From contig NZ_JBHUPT010000029.1 of the NCBI RefSeq assembly GCF_049056525.1, positions 62,001 to 126,000 of the forward strand: a DNA stretch of 64,000 nucleotides. Direction: 5' to 3'. This document shows, one piece after another, positions 34,285-44,000 of this stretch. A program made the translations under genes and the position numbers. Positions within the stretch are counted from its first letter, which is position 1; every line of letters starts with the position of its first letter. Source of the DNA: Leisingera coralii. Lineage in GTDB: Bacteria > Pseudomonadota > Alphaproteobacteria > Rhodobacterales > Rhodobacteraceae. Below the pieces are notes generated by a model that was given only the letters and a program-made list of their open reading frames with translations, did no database searches and had not been told where the DNA came from.

Positions 34285-35954
34285 CCCCCGGCCCTGTCCA
34301 GGCCCGTCAAAGTGCCGCGCCTGCCGACAGCCCATCCGCGAGCGCATGGTCGCCGTTCCGGTACCGGGCGTTTACACTGCTCTGGACTGCGACTCTGATT
34401 TCCAACGTCGGCACCTGGATGCACGATGTCGGTGCGGGCTGGCTGATGACCACTCTGGCCCCCTCCCCCGCCATCGTCGCGCTGGTTCAAGCAGCAACAA
34501 CGGCGCCGGTTTTCCTGTTTGCTCTGTTTGCAGGCGCTCTCGCTGACCGGCTGGACCGAAGGCGGTTCCTGCTTACCATCAACCTCTGCCTTACTGTTGT
34601 TGTTGCAGCAATGGCCGCACTTACCGCCATAGATGCCATCACTCCGGCACTGCTGCTGGCCTTCACCTTTTTGATCGGCACGGGTGCCGCGCTGATGGCG
34701 CCTGCTTGGCAAGCAGTTGTCCCGAGCTTGGTGCCGCGTGAGGCATTGCAACCGGCAATCGCTCTGAACTCGATGGGTATTAACATCGCGCGCGCTATCG
34801 GTCCGGCCGTTGCAGGCCTGCTGATCTCGGCCGTGGCACTAGCAGCTCCTTTCGTCGTCAACGCCTTAAGCCACCTCGTCATCGTAGCCGCCCTATTTCT
34901 GTGGAAGCCCGAAGCCACTCCGCAAAGCAGCCTTCCACCAGAGCCGATCATCGGAGCGATGGCTACCGGGCTGCGTCATGCCAGCAGGAATGCGGCACTG
35001 AAAGCAACGTTATTGCGCTCGCTCGGTTTCTTCACCTTCGCCAGCGCCTATTGGGCGCTGCTTCCGCTTGTCGCCCGCGGTATCGAGGGTGGAGGTGCCA
35101 GCCTGTACGGCGTGCTCTTGGCCGCGATCGGTTTTGGCGCTGTCACCGGGGCACTTGCCCTTCCCGCGATCCGCAAAAGGGTCAACCCGGATCGTTTGGT
35201 CGCCGCTGGCACCGTGATCACGGCAGCCGCCATGGCAATTCTTGGCGTGGCAAATAATACGGCAATGGCGCTGCCTGCCGCTTTGCTGGGCGGTCTTGGG
35301 TGGATCACCGTTCTGACGAGCCTGAATGTCTCGGCTCAGACCGCGCTGCCCAATTGGGTGCGCGCCCGCGGCCTCGCGGTAGCGCTGATGGTGTTCTTCG
35401 GCTGCATGTCGGCTGGAGCGGCCATTTGGGGACAGGTCGCCGCTGCGACCTCAATCAGCATCGCTCTGCTTATCGCTGCTGCGGGGGCCGTTCTGGCTAT
35501 TCCACTCACTTGGCGCGCCAAGCTCGGGCAAGGGGAAACCCAGGACCTCACTCCGGCAATGAGCTGGCCGGAGCCTGTTGTTGCGGCAAACCTGGGTGAC
35601 GCTGCAGACCGCGGTCCGGTTCTCGTCACCATCCGGTATGAGGTCGATGAAGCACACAAGGCTGACTTCCTTGCCAGCATCCGCCAGCTGGCTGATGAGC
35701 GGTACAGGGACGGCGCCTATGATTGGGGCATTTATCAGGATGCGGCCGATCCGCGAGCCTGGCTGGAGTGGTTTTTTGTACCGAGCTGGGCTGAGCATCT
35801 GCGCCAGCACGACCGGGCAACAAAGCACGGAGACGAATTCCGGACGAAAACGCGCGAATTCCACAGCGGCCCGGAAGCGCCGGCGGTGTCCCACTACCTG
35901 GCACCTTCCAAAGAACGGGCACCCTCCAGCAGTCAAAAGGGAGGCAGCACATGA
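34266..35954 (+). CDS. MFS exporter with C-terminal ABM-like domain
   Basis: A 562-residue protein of which the first about 430 residues are a twelve-helix MFS transporter of the EntS-like branch (SNVGTWMHDVGAGWLMTTL; DRLDRRRFLL after helix 3). About residues 450-540 form a soluble tail, VLVTIRYEVDEAHKADFLASI in part, with the WLEWFFVPSWAEHLRQHDR signature of dimeric alpha-beta-barrel (antibiotic biosynthesis monooxygenase-like) proteins. The fusion links an efflux or sensor domain. It overlaps the NTF2-like gene and its stop overlaps the next ATG (ATGA). The cargo is unknown. Confidence 0.88.
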   Translation: MADRPVTPGPVQARQSAAPADSPSASAWSPFRYRAFTLLWTATLISNVGTWMHDVGAGWLMTTLAPSPAIVALVQAATTAPVFLFALFAGALADRLDRRRFLLTINLCLTVVVAAMAALTAIDAITPALLLAFTFLIGTGAALMAPAWQAVVPSLVPREALQPAIALNSMGINIARAIGPAVAGLLISAVALAAPFVVNALSHLVIVAALFLWKPEATPQSSLPPEPIIGAMATGLRHASRNAALKATLLRSLGFFTFASAYWALLPLVARGIEGGGASLYGVLLAAIGFGAVTGALALPAIRKRVNPDRLVAAGTVITAAAMAILGVANNTAMALPAALLGGLGWITVLTSLNVSAQTALPNWVRARGLAVALMVFFGCMSAGAAIWGQVAAATSISIALLIAAAGAVLAIPLTWRAKLGQGETQDLTPAMSWPEPVVAANLGDAADRGPVLVTIRYEVDEAHKADFLASIRQLADERYRDGAYDWGIYQDAADPRAWLEWFFVPSWAEHLRQHDRATKHGDEFRTKTREFHSGPEAPAVSHYLAPSKERAPSSSQKGGST

Positions 35955-36172
35955 AAGTCGCGCTTGGCCTTCTCCTCGCAATCGTAATCGGTGCCGCCTG
36001 TCGGCTTGCGAACATCCCCCTGCCAGCACCGCCCGTGCTGATCGGAGCCTTGCTCGTCCTGGCGATGACCTTGGGGTATGTGGTCACAGACCGTTTCGCG
36101 GCAAGCCGCGAGGCGAAATCAAAGCCGTTCTGCGGCGGGCCAAGCGGTCAGCTTAAGGAGAAAGACCGATGA
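35951..36172 (+). CDS. XapX-family (DUF1427) small membrane protein
   Basis: A 73-residue protein with two hydrophobic helices (about 3-20 and 30-46), joined by a RLANIPLPAPPVLIGA turn that is the XapX mark. The C-terminal 25 residues are soluble. Start and stop overlap the neighbours by four bases. Function of XapX proteins is unknown. Confidence 0.82.
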   Translation: MKVALGLLLAIVIGAACRLANIPLPAPPVLIGALLVLAMTLGYVVTDRFAASREAKSKPFCGGPSGQLKEKDR

Positions 36173-36369
36173 GTGCTTCCGCCACCGGTCTTATTCTGGG
36201 CTTTCTGATCGGTGCGGGCTGCCGCTGGTTCGACCTCCCTCTCCCTGCGCCGCCGCGAATAGTAGGTGCGCTGCTGGTTGTCTTCATGACGCTTGGCTAC
36301 CTCGGCATTGATGCCGCACTTGGGGAAGCCGGAACGAATGGTATGCCGCAAAAGGAGCAAACCCGATGA
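36169..36369 (+). CDS. Second XapX-family small membrane protein
   Basis: A 66-residue paralogue of the preceding gene with the same two-helix plan and the CRWFDLPLPAPPRIVGA turn. The tandem pair probably arose by duplication and may form a heteromer. ATGA overlaps on both sides make it fully coupled in the operon. Confidence 0.82.
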   Translation: MSASATGLILGFLIGAGCRWFDLPLPAPPRIVGALLVVFMTLGYLGIDAALGEAGTNGMPQKEQTR

Positions 36370-37064
36370 TCCTCATTCGCGACCGAAACACTCGTGGGCA
36401 GACAAACATGGGGTGGCTCGACAGCCGTCATACGTTTTCATTCGGACATTATCGCGATCCCGACTTCATGGGGTTTGGGGCACTCCGGGTGATCAACGAC
36501 GACCGTGTGGCGCCGGGCGCAGGCTTTGCTGAGCACAGCCATTCGGACATGGAAATCATCTCATATGTCCTCAGCGGCCAGCTGGAACACAAGGACAGCC
36601 TCGGAAACGGTTCAATCATAGAACCCGGTGAGATACAGCGGATGTCAGCGGGAACGGGCGTAACACACAGCGAGTACAATGCATCCCGGACCAAGCCGCT
36701 TCATTTCCTGCAAATCTGGGTAATCCCGGAAACCCGCGGGATTTCACCTGGCTATGAGCAGCAGAATATTCCGCGGGAGGAGATGCAGGGCACGCTGCGC
36801 CTCATTGCGGACCGGCAGGGCAGCAAAGGGGCTGTCAAAGTCCACCAGGATGTCCGCATCTACGCAAGCGAGCTATCGGACGGGCAGCGCGTAACCCATA
36901 CTTTTTCCGAAGGAAGACGCGGGTGGCTGCACGTGGTGCGCGGATTGGTGCGTCTGAATGGAGACGAGATACGCGAGGGGGATGGAGCAAGGATTGAAAA
37001 TGAACCTGCAATCGAGCTCGACACGGACCACAGAACTGAAGTCCTTCTGTTCGATCTGGCTTAA
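36366..37064 (+). CDS. Pirin-family protein (YhhW-like)
   Basis: A 232-residue two-cupin protein. The metal-binding core is FAEHSHSDMEIISYVLSG (His57, His59, Glu-type pattern), with GTGVTHSEYN a few residues on. The family (pirin, quercetin 2,3-dioxygenase YhhW) binds iron and has quercetinase activity in some members. The start is supported by ATGA overlap with the XapX gene. It is the intact counterpart of the pirin fragment at 29.5 kb, though I cannot say it is the source. Confidence 0.92.
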   Translation: MILIRDRNTRGQTNMGWLDSRHTFSFGHYRDPDFMGFGALRVINDDRVAPGAGFAEHSHSDMEIISYVLSGQLEHKDSLGNGSIIEPGEIQRMSAGTGVTHSEYNASRTKPLHFLQIWVIPETRGISPGYEQQNIPREEMQGTLRLIADRQGSKGAVKVHQDVRIYASELSDGQRVTHTFSEGRRGWLHVVRGLVRLNGDEIREGDGARIENEPAIELDTDHRTEVLLFDLA

Positions 37065-37067
37065 CCA

Positions 37068-38465
37068 ATGCGCTTCCCCTTCGCGGTGGGCCTGCCGGCG
37101 CTTCTGGCCGCAGGCCTCTCACCCGCCAAAGCTGAGGACCTTTGCGTTCTAGAACCCGGAATACTCCGGTTCGAAGATGACTACGGGTGCTTTGACGGCC
37201 CAAACCGGCCAACGGGTTTTCCGGGCGCGCTCAAATCCTTTGAGTTTGGAACGGAGCGCAACGTCCATCTCAGCATTGGGGGAGAAGTGCGCCAGCGGTA
37301 CGAGTACACCCGCAACCCTGGTTTCGGAGCAGCCCCCCAGGATGATGCCGGTGTCTGGCTGCAACGCTATACTCTTCATGGCGATCTCACCATCGGGCCG
37401 CATGTTCGCCTGTTCGGACAGCTCTCCAGCGCATTGGAAGCCGGGCGTGCGGACGGTCCCAGTCCCGTGGACGAAAATACTCTCGCGATCCCGAATGCCT
37501 TTGCCGACATCAAGTTTCCGCTGGGAAGCGGCGCTGGCCTGACACTGCGCGCAGGACGTCAGGAAATGCGGTTTGGTTCGGGCCGATTGATCGATGCCCG
37601 CGAAGGCCCGAACGTGCGGCGTTCATTCAACGCCTGGCGTGCAATTTTCCAATCCCCGGATTGGCAGGTAAATGCGATTGCAGGCCGGCCGGTCTCCCCC
37701 CGCCGGGGAACGTTTGATGATGAAACCGATCCCGAACAGAGCCTTTGGGGTATATACGCGACCAAACATTCAGAGCGAAACCTGCTGGGATCGTTCGACA
37801 TTTACTATTTGGGCTTCGAGGACAAAGCCGGCGCCTTCGCGCAAGGAACAGCATCTGAGCGCCGCCATTCAATCGGCACCCGTTTCTTTGGCGAGCGCAA
37901 CGGCTGGGATTGGAACTGGGAGGCGGTTTACCAGTTTGGAAGTTTTGGGGGCGGCGATATTTCTGCCTGGACCCTGGCCAGTGAAACAGGGTTCACGTTC
38001 CGGAACGCCCGCTGGACGCCGCGTATCGCGATCAGCGCAAATATCGCCAGCGGCGACAAAAACGCTAGCGATGGTGACTTGGGCACTTTCAATCCGCTCT
38101 TCCCCAGGGGGAATTACTTCTCCGAGGCGGCTTTGCTGGGTCCTCGCAATTTCATAAATTTTCACCCCTACGTGTCGGTCCATCCCAGCGATGCCTGGTC
38201 CCTTACGGCCGACCTGAATCTGTTTTGGCGGCTGGAGGCCGAGGATGGTGTGTACGCGCCATCAGGGCAGTTGATCCGCGGTCCATCCGGCAGCGGCGAA
38301 AGGTTTGTAGGGTCCGCGCTCTCCGTCAGTTCAAATTACCTGCTTGCGGACAACCTGTCCTTCGCAGCGGTCTATACCCATTTTTTCCCCGGCGGTTTTC
38401 TCCGGGAAACGGGACCGGCCGAAGACGTCGACTTCTTTGAGTTGACCCTGCAGTACAAGTTCTGA
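37068..38465 (+). CDS. Alginate export-type outer-membrane porin
   Basis: A 465-residue outer-membrane beta-barrel protein. It has a Sec signal peptide (MRFPFAVGLPALLAAGLSPAKA) and alternating aromatic strands, and ends in an aromatic residue after LTLQYKF as expected for barrel insertion. The conserved blocks GRQEMRFGSGRLIDAREGPNVR and FFGERNGWDWNWEAVYQFG are those of the alginate-export (AlgE-like) family, members of which also take up or export many organic compounds. It ends the operon, four bases after the pirin stop. Confidence 0.86.
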   Translation: MRFPFAVGLPALLAAGLSPAKAEDLCVLEPGILRFEDDYGCFDGPNRPTGFPGALKSFEFGTERNVHLSIGGEVRQRYEYTRNPGFGAAPQDDAGVWLQRYTLHGDLTIGPHVRLFGQLSSALEAGRADGPSPVDENTLAIPNAFADIKFPLGSGAGLTLRAGRQEMRFGSGRLIDAREGPNVRRSFNAWRAIFQSPDWQVNAIAGRPVSPRRGTFDDETDPEQSLWGIYATKHSERNLLGSFDIYYLGFEDKAGAFAQGTASERRHSIGTRFFGERNGWDWNWEAVYQFGSFGGGDISAWTLASETGFTFRNARWTPRIAISANIASGDKNASDGDLGTFNPLFPRGNYFSEAALLGPRNFINFHPYVSVHPSDAWSLTADLNLFWRLEAEDGVYAPSGQLIRGPSGSGERFVGSALSVSSNYLLADNLSFAAVYTHFFPGGFLRETGPAEDVDFFELTLQYKF

Positions 38466-38490
38466 TCGCCGACCCCAGCCGCCGGTTCGG

Positions 38491-39609
38491 CTATCTCAGC
38501 CCGCCCTTCGAGCCCGGGTATGGTTCCAGCACAACCTCCAGCAGGCCAGTGGCAGGACCAGCAGAGGAAGGAGAAAGGTTTTCGAATACCGCATTCTCGG
38601 ATTCCAAGGATTGATTGACCTCCTTGATGGAGTTCAATACCGAGATCAGGCTCGGTGATGTTGAGATGGCAAAGTGCGGCTGGCTCGCATCTCTGCTGAA
38701 GGCAGTGATATCCACGATCTCGATGGGGAGGTTCCGCAGCTTCACTGTAGAGCCGACGTTGCCCAGCCGCTTGCTGTCAGCGGTCCCCCTCAGGCGCGCA
38801 GAAATATTCAACGCGGCATCCTTTCGGGACACCATGACAATGAAAGGCTCCGGCACTGAACGCAGGCTGCTGACCTGGGAATTGAAAACATCCACGTCAA
38901 TGTCCGGGGACACCAGCACCACGCCATTCAATGTGCGCCTGGCCCAGCCGGGATTGCGTATCTCGGCCTGACGCAGCATCTCCATGGCAAGCGCCGCGCC
39001 CATGGAGTGGGCAACGAGGATAATCCTTTCAACACCTGAAACCTTCAGCATCTGAAGGGTTTTTTCCAGCCCGTCGCGCGCATAAAGCATGCTGTCCAGG
39101 TCGTAAGCGTAGCCGAACGGGCGGGCCCTGCTCGGCCAGGAATAAACCGTGAGCGAGCCTGGAAGGTCGATATCATGGGCAATCTGCGCGCCCCGGAAGA
39201 CCGCTTCAACCTGGGTGACATTGTAGCCATGCACGAACACTGTGACTTCACGGGACGGCCAGCCATTGTCGGTCTGCTCTTCTTTGAGCCGCGAAGCCAA
39301 CTGTGACCGTTCGCTGATGGCGATCTGTTCGGACAAGGTGAATTCTGTCTGAGGATCGGGATTGCCATGGGAGAAGTTCAAGGTTCCCGCCTTGCGTCCC
39401 GAAGGGATGGAAACTGTCATTTCCATCAGTTCGACATTAGAAGATCTGCGGTGCCGATATGTCCCATCTGCTTCTTTGCCTCTCACGGAAGCAACGAACA
39501 CAGTGTGCTGCTTGCCAATCTGTTTCGCGGCCGGAAGAACCGGAGAGTAATGCCGGTCGGCACACCCGGACAGCAATACCAGCAACACTGCAGCACAAAT
39601 TACTCTCAC
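38491..39609 (-). CDS. Lipoprotein alpha/beta hydrolase (DUF900 type)
   Basis: A hydrolase of about 372 residues. A lipoprotein signal (VRVICAAVLLVLLSGC) starts at GTG 39609 with GGGGAGGC upstream, and this is preferred to the longer frame at 39684. The hydrolase core shows TVFVHGYNVTQ near residue 130 and the nucleophile elbow ILVAHSMGAALAM, with the DUF900-type plan. It is probably anchored in the envelope. It converges with the porin gene and diverges from the RND pair, whose partner it may be. Confidence 0.85.
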   Translation of the reverse strand: MRVICAAVLLVLLSGCADRHYSPVLPAAKQIGKQHTVFVASVRGKEADGTYRHRRSSNVELMEMTVSIPSGRKAGTLNFSHGNPDPQTEFTLSEQIAISERSQLASRLKEEQTDNGWPSREVTVFVHGYNVTQVEAVFRGAQIAHDIDLPGSLTVYSWPSRARPFGYAYDLDSMLYARDGLEKTLQMLKVSGVERIILVAHSMGAALAMEMLRQAEIRNPGWARRTLNGVVLVSPDIDVDVFNSQVSSLRSVPEPFIVMVSRKDAALNISARLRGTADSKRLGNVGSTVKLRNLPIEIVDITAFSRDASQPHFAISTSPSLISVLNSIKEVNQSLESENAVFENLSPSSAGPATGLLEVVLEPYPGSKGGLR

Positions 39610-39875
39610 AAATTCGCCTCCCCAGCGTGCTAAAATGGTAACATGGGCGAAACTGGCTCCCAACAAATTTGCTTCCGCTTTCAACTGCTCCTTTGATCCG
39701 CATTGCCGGATGCAGCTTAGTTCGACCCAACCTGTTCATGATAGAAATCTGAAAAGGCATGACAGAAATCTAGAAGCCGCGTTTTTCCCCGCTCGCTAAG
39801 TTGAAAGCGCTAAAGTGGTCATCTGGAAGAGACGCACTAGCCTTATCGACGTGTTCTTTTGCTGGGGGGCGGGCA

Positions 39876-41024
39876 ATGCTCAAGAAATCCTCGATCCGTC
39901 TTTTCCTTCTGTCACAGATTTTCCTGGCAACGCTGCTGCTACCGGTGCCGTCACTTTCGCAATCCGCACCAACGGTGGACGTTGCAAGACCCCTCGAAAA
40001 GAAAATTGTTGAGTGGGACGAGTATACCGGCAGGTTTGAAGCAGTTGAGACAGTTGTGCTTCAGGCAAGGGTTTCAGGGTATCTGGATGGCATTTTCTTC
40101 GATGAAGGCCAGCTGGTTGAGAAAGGCAGCCTGCTGTTCGAAATCGACCGGCGGCCGTTCGAAGCGGCTGTGGCGGAGGCTGAAGCAAGACTCGCCGCCG
40201 CCCTGGCACAGCAGGACATTGCCCAAATCGAAGCAGACCGGGCGGAGGAACTGCTGGAGCGCGCTGTCGGCCCCAGGAGCGAAGCCCAGCGGCGCGGCGC
40301 TGAGCTGGCGGAGGCAATAGCCAATGTGGCGATAGCCGAAGCGCTGCTGCAAAGAGTTCGTCTCGACCTCGAATTCACAAGAATCTATGCGCCGATTTCC
40401 GGCCGGATCTCCTCCACTGAAATTGATGTCGGCAATCTGGTGCAAGGCGGAAGCAGCGGTGCCACTGCTTTGGCGAACATTGTCACTGTGGACCCGATCG
40501 AATTCGCGTTTTCAGTCTCCGAGGCCGATTTCCTCCGCTACACCCGGCTGTTTATGTCTGGCGAACGCCCGTCCTCGCGGGAAAGGGAGAATCCCGTACA
40601 GGTCAGGCTGATGGATGACGGGGAGTGGGCCCACACGGGCCGGATGACCTTTGTGGACAACAGGATCGACCCCAATTCGGGAACTTTGCTTGGCCGCGCG
40701 ACCCTTCCCAACCCTGACCAGTTCTTCCAGCCTGGCCTGTTCGGGCGCCTGCGCCTGCCCGGGTCAGCCGAATACACGGCGCTGCTGATCCCGGACAGGG
40801 CCATCGTCACCGACCAATCGAGGAAAATCGTATATGTCGTGGCTGATGGTGACGTCGTCGAAGAGAAAGGCATCACTCTTGGTCCTATTCATGAAGGGCT
40901 GAGAGTGATCAGGACAGGCCTGGACCCCGGTGACCGCGTCATCGTCTCGGGGCTTCTGCGCGTGCGCTCAGGCACCAAGGTGGATCCGACCGAGGTGGAT
41001 CTGCCAGACATCCCGATGGATTGA
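39876..41024 (+). CDS. RND efflux membrane fusion protein
   Basis: A 382-residue periplasmic adaptor of the AcrA/MexA type. Signal-like N-terminus LFLLSQIFLATLLLPVPSLSQS; biotinyl-lipoyl half GYLDGIFFDEGQLVEKGSLLFEID, then a coiled-coil alpha hairpin rich in Ala, Glu and Arg (residues about 100-165), then the second lipoyl half with IYAPISGRISS. ATG 39876 with a G-rich ribosome site fits the signal peptide. It lies 4 bases before the RND permease gene. Confidence 0.92.
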   Translation: MLKKSSIRLFLLSQIFLATLLLPVPSLSQSAPTVDVARPLEKKIVEWDEYTGRFEAVETVVLQARVSGYLDGIFFDEGQLVEKGSLLFEIDRRPFEAAVAEAEARLAAALAQQDIAQIEADRAEELLERAVGPRSEAQRRGAELAEAIANVAIAEALLQRVRLDLEFTRIYAPISGRISSTEIDVGNLVQGGSSGATALANIVTVDPIEFAFSVSEADFLRYTRLFMSGERPSSRERENPVQVRLMDDGEWAHTGRMTFVDNRIDPNSGTLLGRATLPNPDQFFQPGLFGRLRLPGSAEYTALLIPDRAIVTDQSRKIVYVVADGDVVEEKGITLGPIHEGLRVIRTGLDPGDRVIVSGLLRVRSGTKVDPTEVDLPDIPMD

Positions 41025-41028
41025 GCCG

Positions 41029-44000
41029 ATGAAGATCGCGCATTTCTTCATCGAGCGGCCAATCTTTGCAGCTGTGCTTTCGATCCTGATCACATTGATC
41101 GGCACTGTCGCCTACCTGCGCCTTCCTGTGACGCAGTATCCTGAAATTGTCCCTCCCACCATCCAGATCACCGCAAGCTATCCGGGTGCTTCGGCGGAAG
41201 TCGTTGCCGACACTGTGGCCACGCCGCTCGAACAGGAGATCAACGGCGTGGAAGGCATGCTCTATATGCTCAGCCAATCCACATCGGATGGGCGTTTGGC
41301 GCTCACTGTCACGTTCCAGCTGGGCACCGATCTGGACAAGGCCCAGGTGCTCGTACAGAACCGTGTGGCAATTGCAGAGCCAAGGCTGCCCGAAGACGTG
41401 CGCCGCCTGGGCATCCAGACACGCCAGAACTCGCCGGACCTGATGATGGTCGTTCACATGCTGTCACCGGACGGCTCGCGGGACCAGCTTTACATCTCCA
41501 ACTATGCACGCGCGCAAGTGGTGGACCGGCTGCTGCGGATTGATGGCGTGGGGCAAGCAACGATCTTTGCGGAACGCGCGTATTCCATGCGGGTCTGGCT
41601 TGATCCGCACCGGATCTCCGCGCGTGGTTTGACGGCGTCTGAAGTTGTGGCTGCTTTGCGGGCCAACAATGTGCAAGTGGCCTCGGGCATCGTAAACCAG
41701 CCGCCGGTTCCGGTGTCCGGCGCATTCGAACTGGGGGTCGAAACACAGGGCCGCCTGATTGAGCCCAGCGAATTTGAAGACATCGTCATCCGCGTCGACC
41801 AAACAGGCCGGAAAATCCGCGTTCGCGATATCGGCCGTGTCGAACTCGGAGCGCAGAGCTACGGTACGAACGGCTATCTGGATGACAGTACAGCGCTGCC
41901 GATCGGAATCTTCCAGCGTCCTGGGTCGAATGCGTTGGAAACTGCGGATGAGATCCGCGCGCTCATGGATGAGCTTGCAGGGGATTTCCCGCCAGGGGTC
42001 GCCTACGACATCATCTACAACCCGACCGAATTCATCGAAGAATCCGTGAAGGCCGTCTATGTCACCATCGAAGAGGCTGTTCTTCTCGTGGTGCTTGTTG
42101 TCGTTCTCTTTCTTCAGTCGATGCGGGCCTCCATCATCCCGATCCTGGCAATCCCGATATCGCTGATCGGAACCTTCGCCGTTATTGCCGCCTTTGGCTT
42201 TTCCTTGAACAACCTGACGCTCTTCGGCCTGGTGCTGGCAATTGGCATCGTCGTGGACGATGCCATCGTGGTTGTTGAAAATGTCGAACGCTACCTGGCG
42301 GAGGGGCTTTCACCGCGCGAAGCCGCCCACAAAACGATGGACGAAGTGTCCGGAGCCCTGGTTGCAATTGGGCTTGTGCTCTCAGCCGTTTTCATCCCCG
42401 CAGCCTTTATTGAAGGCATAACCGGGCAGTTCTTCCGCCAGTTTGCAGTGACAATCGCCACTGCAACCATAATTTCGGTTCTGGTCTCTCTGACTTTGTC
42501 CCCCGCGCTCGCGGCGCTCTTGCTGCGCCACAAGAGTGGAAAACGCAAGGCCCCCCGCTCGGCTGCAGGCCGCTTCTTCGCTGTCCTGATGTGGCCATTT
42601 TCCCGTTTCGGAGCTGGTTTCAACTGGGCTTTTGACCGCATGGCCGCGGGCTATGCGCGGCTTGTCCGCGGCCTGTTGAAGGTCAGCGTTCTGGCCCTTG
42701 TGGCTTATGCCGGCCTGATTGCTTTGACAGCTTATCAATTCTCGCGCGCGCCTCAGGGATTCATTCCCGATCAGGATCAGGGTTATTTGATCGCGGTTGT
42801 TCAACTGCCGCCGGCAGCATCGCTTTCGAGAACCGACACGGTTATCGAGGAGGCCTCACGGGCGTTGCTGGCGATCGAGGGTGTCGAACACACTGTCGGC
42901 CTGGCCGGCTTGGATGCGGCCACCTTCACCAATGCCCCCAATGCTGGTGCGATTTTCTTTACCACCGCGCCATTTGACGAGCGCGCGGCCACGGGGCGCA
43001 GCAACAACGTCCTGATCGGCGAGGCATTTGCGGCACTTTCCGCGATCAAGGAGGCAAATATCTTCGTGATCGCCCCACCGCCTGTCCGCGGAATAGGCAG
43101 CGCCGGCGGCTGGAAGCTCTACATCCAGGACGAGCGCGGGCGCGGCCTGCAGGTGCTCGACGACATCGTCAAGCAAATCCTTCCCATCGCAAACGAGAAC
43201 CCAGCGCTTATTCAGGTTTTCTCGCTTTTCAACACCGCAACGCCAAAGATCTACGCTGATATCGACAGGGTGAAGGCCGAGGAACTTGGCGTGCCGCCGG
43301 AACGGGTGTTTGAAACGCTCTCAGTCTATCTGGGGTCGGCCTTCGTCAACGATTTCAACTTCCTGGGCAGAACCTATCGGGTTACAGCCCAAGCCGATGG
43401 TGTGTTCCGTGACCAGCCGGAGGACATTCTCGGTCTTCGTACCCGTTCGGACAATGGCACGATTGTTCCGATTGGCTCCGTGGCGCGCCTGGAAGAGACG
43501 TCAGGACCATACCGGGTCCCGCGTTACAATTTGTTCCCCGCCGCGGCAATCCAGGGCGCGGCGCCCCCCGGTGTTTCCACAGGTGAAGCAATTGCAGCGA
43601 TGGAAGCCTTGCTGGAGGAAACGCTGCCCGACGGGTTCGGATTTGAGTGGACTGAAATCGCACTGCAAGAAAAGCTGGCAGGGAACACTGCAATCTTTGC
43701 CTTCGGGCTTGCTGTGGTCTTCGTCTTTCTGTTGCTCGCTGCGCAGTATGAAAGCTGGCTGCTGCCGCTTTCCGTCATCCTGATTGTTCCAATGTGCTTG
43801 CTCGCGGCCATTTCAGGCGTCCTGTTCCGCGGTTTTGACAACAACATCCTCACCCAAATCGGCTTTGTTGTTCTTGTCGGCCTGGCGTCAAAGAATGCGA
43901 TCCTGATCGTTGAATTTGCCAAACAAGCGGAGGATCAGGGCATGAACCGGGTTGAAGCCGCGGTCCAGGCAGCCAAGCTTCGCCTAAGGCCGATCCTAAT

